From positions 1-9,590 of the forward strand of contig JAJVUU010000065.1 in assembly GCA_021621525.1 (NCBI GenBank): DNA of 9,590 nt, read 5' to 3'. The position numbers and the translations under genes are program-made. Positions 6,361 through 9,590 of this stretch are shown here, in pieces (the stretch's first letter is position 1; every line of letters begins with the position of its first letter). Below the pieces are notes generated by a model, which did not search any database, was not told the origin of the DNA, and was given only the letters and a program-made list of their open reading frames with translations. Origin of the DNA: Caryophanales bacterium. Its GTDB lineage: Bacteria; Bacillota_I; Bacilli_A; RFN20; CAG-288.

Positions 6361-8217
6361 TCACTTCACCTCCTTTTCCAAAGTCTGCAGTTCGCATAAG
6401 TCATGATAGAGAGAGCAAGTCCTGTAAAGATCTTCATGGGTTCCCTTGCCGACAAGTCTTCCATGGTCGAGGACGAGGATGAGGTCGGCATTCTCGATGG
6501 CTGAAATCCTGTGGGCGATGATGAAGGTCGTCAGGCGATGCTCATTGGAAGAGATATGGGCAAGGATTGCCTTCTCCGTATCGGCATCGACGGCACTCAA
6601 GGAATCATCGAGGATCAGCATGTCCGGATCCTTGTAGATGGCCCTGGCGATGGAGACACGCTGTCTCTGACCGCCGGAAAGGGTCGCTCCCTTCTCTCCG
6701 ACGATGGTGTCATAACCTTGCAGGAAGGAAGAGATGTCATCATCGACGTTGGCAAACTTTGCGCTTGCACGGACCTTGTCCATGTCGATTCTATTCGGAT
6801 CTTTCTCTGAGAAGGCGATGTTCTCCTTGATGGTGCCGGAGAAGAGGAAGCCTTCCTGAAGGACGTATCCGATATGTTCCCTTAGGTCATCATGCCTGTA
6901 GTCCATGATGTCCCTGTCATCGATATACAGCATTCCCTTGGGAAGGTTGTAGAGTTTTGGAAGAAGGGAGACCAGGGTGGACTTTCCGCTTCCTGTCCTA
7001 CCGATGATGCCGATGGTCATGCCAGGCTTTGCTTCAAAGGAGATGTCATGGAGAGATTCTCCTTCGCCATCCGGATAAGAAAAGGAAAGATGTTCAAAAC
7101 GGACTGCTCCCTTTAAGGAAGAGACGGGTCTGTTCTGAGCATCCTGGATGTCTGGCCTGCTATCCAGGATTTCAGCGATTCTCTTTCTTGCACCGGAACC
7201 TCTGGAGACGAGGTCGATGATGAGACCTCCTGCAATCATCGGCCAGATCAAGGAATCATAGTAGCCTACGAAGGTGGTCAGTTTTCCGATATCCGTGACC
7301 TGTCCGGCAAAACTGACATCCGGATTGAGGATGCTCATGGAACCAAGGAAGTAGAGGATGAAGAAGGTGATGGCAAGGACCAGGTTGATGAACAGGTCGA
7401 TGAGGGAGGAATATTTCAGATAACTGATGTTTGTCTTTTCGGCATCCGTCGACAGCTTCTTGAAGGACTTGATCCTGGCTTTTTCCTTCAAGAAGGATTT
7501 GACTACGGAGAAGCCCTGGAGATTCTCTTCGGTGAAGTCAGATAGATATTCGAAGGAATCTGAGGAAATCTTGTACTTGTTGGATTCCTGCTTTCCGACG
7601 ACACCGCCTAGGATGATGAAGATGAGAAGGGGAATGGCCGTATAGAGGGCAAGCTGATAGGAAAGGATCGCCATGAAGGTGAAGGAGAGAGTTCCTAAGA
7701 CGAGAAGGTCCGTCACCCAGATGAGGGCATCGCTGAAACACTGCTTGATGGTCTGCAGATCGTTGGTGAAGAAGGAGAGAAGTCCGCCTACCTTCTTCTG
7801 GGAGTAATAGGAGAGAGACATCGTCTGGATGTGAGCAAACATCTTGCTTCTCAGATCTCTTTCAATCCTTGAACCGATCTGGGCGGAGAAGAAGCGCCAA
7901 CCCATCCTTCCAAAGAAGATGAGGACACCGATGATGAAAATCAGCATCAATGTCAAAAAGAAGTCGGTCTGATAGAAAGCGATGGAATCCGAGGCCAAAA
8001 CCTGGAAGCCGCCATCGAATCCCATAAACGGTCTGAGGATGGAAAAAGCATAGGGCCTTTCCCTGATAGACGGGGTTGAATAGACCGAGATGACGTTTCC
8101 GATGATCATCGGAATCAAAAGCTGGATGATGTCGACGAAGGCATCACAGATGAAGATGGCAACGAAAAGATACCAATATTTCTTGTAATACCCGTTGATG
8201 TATTTTCCGAAAATCAT
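6361..8217 (-). CDS. ABC exporter subunit 1 (degenerate-site half of a heterodimer)
   Basis: Half-transporter of 618 residues: six membrane helices (first at about 16-45, second at about 86-105) followed by an ATPase domain. Walker A GRTGSGKST is at 406-414, a canonical LSGGQ signature at 513-517, Walker B MLILDDS has Asp538 where the catalytic Glu is expected, and the switch histidine His569 is retained. In the head-to-tail dimer this Walker B pairs with the FSAGQ signature of the adjacent gene's product, giving one poorly hydrolysing site, while its LSGGQ completes the active site of the partner. The loop between the first two helices is about 40 residues and faces outward, somewhat longer than in simple exporters. 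The start at 8217 lies eight bases after the rimO stop, with only a weak AAAGG about 13 bases upstream, so initiation probably depends on ribosomes finishing rimO. Substrate unknown. Confidence 0.92.
   Translation of the reverse strand: MIFGKYINGYYKKYWYLFVAIFICDAFVDIIQLLIPMIIGNVISVYSTPSIRERPYAFSILRPFMGFDGGFQVLASDSIAFYQTDFFLTLMLIFIIGVLIFFGRMGWRFFSAQIGSRIERDLRSKMFAHIQTMSLSYYSQKKVGGLLSFFTNDLQTIKQCFSDALIWVTDLLVLGTLSFTFMAILSYQLALYTAIPLLIFIILGGVVGKQESNKYKISSDSFEYLSDFTEENLQGFSVVKSFLKEKARIKSFKKLSTDAEKTNISYLKYSSLIDLFINLVLAITFFILYFLGSMSILNPDVSFAGQVTDIGKLTTFVGYYDSLIWPMIAGGLIIDLVSRGSGARKRIAEILDSRPDIQDAQNRPVSSLKGAVRFEHLSFSYPDGEGESLHDISFEAKPGMTIGIIGRTGSGKSTLVSLLPKLYNLPKGMLYIDDRDIMDYRHDDLREHIGYVLQEGFLFSGTIKENIAFSEKDPNRIDMDKVRASAKFANVDDDISSFLQGYDTIVGEKGATLSGGQRQRVSIARAIYKDPDMLILDDSLSAVDADTEKAILAHISSNEHRLTTFIIAHRISAIENADLILVLDHGRLVGKGTHEDLYRTCSLYHDLCELQTLEKEVK
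6366..6374 (-). promoter_or_regulatory. Near-consensus ribosome binding site of ABC subunit 2
   Basis: AGGAGGTGA lies six bases before the ATG at 6359, inside the last codons of the subunit 1 gene. It is the strongest ribosome binding site in the window and fixes the start of subunit 2. The subunit 1 gene, by contrast, has only a weak, distant AAAGG, so the two partners may rely on different initiation modes to reach equal amounts. Confidence 0.8.
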
Positions 8218-8225
8218 GAAAACAA

Positions 8226-9530
8226 TCAGGCCTTTCTGAGAATCTCTGTGACCTCGGCATCCAGGTCATAGAACATCGCATTGACGACCTTGGCATTGAC
8301 GAGGTCTCCTGGATGGAGTTCGCTCTTGGAATAGATTCTCATCTTTCCGTCGATGTCATCCGGAGCATAGAGGTTGCAGATGCAGTCATAGGAAAGATTT
8401 TCTTCGTCGTATTTGGTGATGAGGCACTTGTAGGTCTTGCCGATCCTGGCCTTGTTGAGCTGGTAGGAGACCTTCTTCTGCTCCTTCATGATGGCATTGT
8501 ATCTCTGGACCTTGACTTCTTCAGGAACCTGATCCTTGAACTTGAAGGCAGGTGTGCCTTCTTCCGGACAGAACATGAAGCAGCCAAGATGATCGAAGCG
8601 AACTTCCTTGACCTGCTTCAGGCATTCCTGGAAGTCTTCCTCAGTCTCTCCGGGGAAGCCGACCATGATGGTGGTTCTCAAAATGGCTTCGGGTACCTTC
8701 TTGCGGAACCTTGCAATCAAATCGAGGATATCCTGCTCACTGCCTCTTCTTCCCATCCTCTTCAGGATATGGTCGCTGAAATGCTGTACAGGGAGGTCAA
8801 AATAGGGAGTCAGGTTGCTGTCTGAGGCAAATAAGTCGATGAGATCTTCCTTGACTTCATCAGGATAAAGGTACATAAGCTTGATGAAATCGAAGTTCTT
8901 ATGAGAGATGATTTCCTTGGTAAGACCGGTCAGGTCGATGTTTCCCAAATCCTTTCCGTACATGGAAGTGTCCTGGCTGATGACGGTCAAAGAACGGATG
9001 TTGTTTTCGTCCATCATGCATAGTTCCTTCTTCAAAGTCTCGAAAGGAACGGACTTGAAGCGTCCGCGGATATGTGGAATGGCACAGAAGTTGCAGAAGT
9101 TGTCACATCCATCGGAAATCCTCAGATATGCTTCCCTCTCGGGGGAGATGAAGACACGTTTGGTTGGATCGATTTCACCTGTCAGGGTCCTATCCTTGAC
9201 AAAGGGCTGGAAAAGCTTGGAGAAGTTCTTGTACTCCTGTAGAGGAATCCACAGGGCAACTTCAGGAATCTCCTTCTTGAGATCTTCAAGATAGCGTGTG
9301 GCAAGACAACCCGTGACGATGACGGGTTTATCATACTGGACCATCTCAAGGATGGCAACGATACTTTCCTTCTTAGCTGCATCGATGAATCCGCAGGTGT
9401 TGACGATGATGACATCGGCAAGCTCGGGATCTGAAACCGTCATAAAGGAATTCCGCTTCAAGTAGGCAAGAATCTCTTCCAAATCGACCTGGTTCTTGGC
9501 ACAGCCAAGAGAAATCACTCCAACGTTCAT
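8226..9530 (-). CDS. rimO: Ribosomal protein S12 methylthiotransferase
   Basis: Radical-SAM enzyme with two iron-sulfur clusters that adds a methylthio group to a conserved aspartate of ribosomal protein S12. The 434-residue product has the methylthiotransferase layout. The N-terminal domain has three cluster ligands, Cys10 (SLGCAKNQVD), Cys46 (NTCGFIDAAK) and Cys75 (VTGCLATRY). The radical-SAM CxxxCxxC is at Cys142, Cys146 and Cys149 (SDGCDNFCNFCAIPHIRG). A C-terminal TRAM domain occupies roughly the last 65 residues. The SLGCxKN opening and the SDGCDN/CAIPxIRG segment are typical of RimO; the tRNA-acting relatives MiaB and MtaB carry different opening motifs. The ATG at 9530 is preceded by GAGGTG at 9535-9540. 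It is the first gene of the minus-strand cluster visible here. Confidence 0.92.
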   Translation of the reverse strand: MNVGVISLGCAKNQVDLEEILAYLKRNSFMTVSDPELADVIIVNTCGFIDAAKKESIVAILEMVQYDKPVIVTGCLATRYLEDLKKEIPEVALWIPLQEYKNFSKLFQPFVKDRTLTGEIDPTKRVFISPEREAYLRISDGCDNFCNFCAIPHIRGRFKSVPFETLKKELCMMDENNIRSLTVISQDTSMYGKDLGNIDLTGLTKEIISHKNFDFIKLMYLYPDEVKEDLIDLFASDSNLTPYFDLPVQHFSDHILKRMGRRGSEQDILDLIARFRKKVPEAILRTTIMVGFPGETEEDFQECLKQVKEVRFDHLGCFMFCPEEGTPAFKFKDQVPEEVKVQRYNAIMKEQKKVSYQLNKARIGKTYKCLITKYDEENLSYDCICNLYAPDDIDGKMRIYSKSELHPGDLVNAKVVNAMFYDLDAEVTEILRKA

Positions 9531-9540
9531 AATTCACCTC

Positions 9541-9590
9541 ACAAAAAATAAAAGAGTAATATATTTTATATAAATATATATATCATAACA
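9541..9590 (-). promoter_or_regulatory. AT-rich leader, presumed promoter of the rimO operon
   Basis: The 50 bases upstream of the rimO ribosome binding site are almost pure A/T and non-coding. On the minus strand they hold -10-like TATATT (9558-9563) and TATAAA (9565-9570). No convincing -35 box lies at the right distance inside the window, and any such box would sit at or beyond the right edge. The base composition alone makes -10-like words likely, so the exact promoter cannot be fixed. Confidence 0.25.

Overview
This is an ordinary stretch of bacterial chromosome, most likely from a low-to-moderate GC Gram-positive (Bacillota). The basis is the gene families, the strong AGGAGG-type ribosome binding sites, the tight gene packing, the Rho-independent terminators, and a cysteinyl-tRNA synthetase with the HLGN variant of the HIGH motif that is common in Firmicutes. 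Erysipelotrichia is a reasonable guess, but only a guess. TAA, TAG and TGA all act as stops, so the standard bacterial code fits.

Layout. Positions 1-860 carry no intact gene. They are AT-richer than the rest and hold a short tandem duplication, a compact inverted repeat, a possible terminator hairpin and possibly the remains of a decayed plus-strand gene. Next comes hpt (hypoxanthine phosphoribosyltransferase, plus strand), with its own short-leader promoter and terminator. It converges on one long minus-strand cluster that fills the rest of the window. Read 5' to 3' on the minus strand the cluster is rimO (ribosomal protein S12 methylthiotransferase), two half-size ABC exporter subunits, cysS (cysteinyl-tRNA synthetase), a 159-residue protein of unknown function, and glf (UDP-galactopyranose mutase). 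It ends at a very strong GC-rich hairpin with a U-tract. An AT-rich leader lies upstream of rimO at the right edge.

How the genes work together. The six minus-strand genes are separated by -14 to +15 bases, so they are almost certainly co-transcribed and in several places translationally coupled. The two ABC subunits form a recognisable asymmetric heterodimeric exporter. Subunit 1 has Asp in place of the Walker B catalytic Glu, and subunit 2 has a non-canonical FSAGQ signature; in a head-to-tail dimer both changes fall in the same ATP site. rimO and cysS belong to translation and glf to surface polysaccharide precursor supply, so the cluster looks like a housekeeping operon of mixed function rather than a dedicated pathway. 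A good internal promoter match near the end of the second ABC gene could give cysS separate expression.

I see no phage, CRISPR, toxin-antitoxin, insertion sequence or obvious new system. The most open questions are the unknown gene between cysS and glf and the nature of the gene-poor left end.
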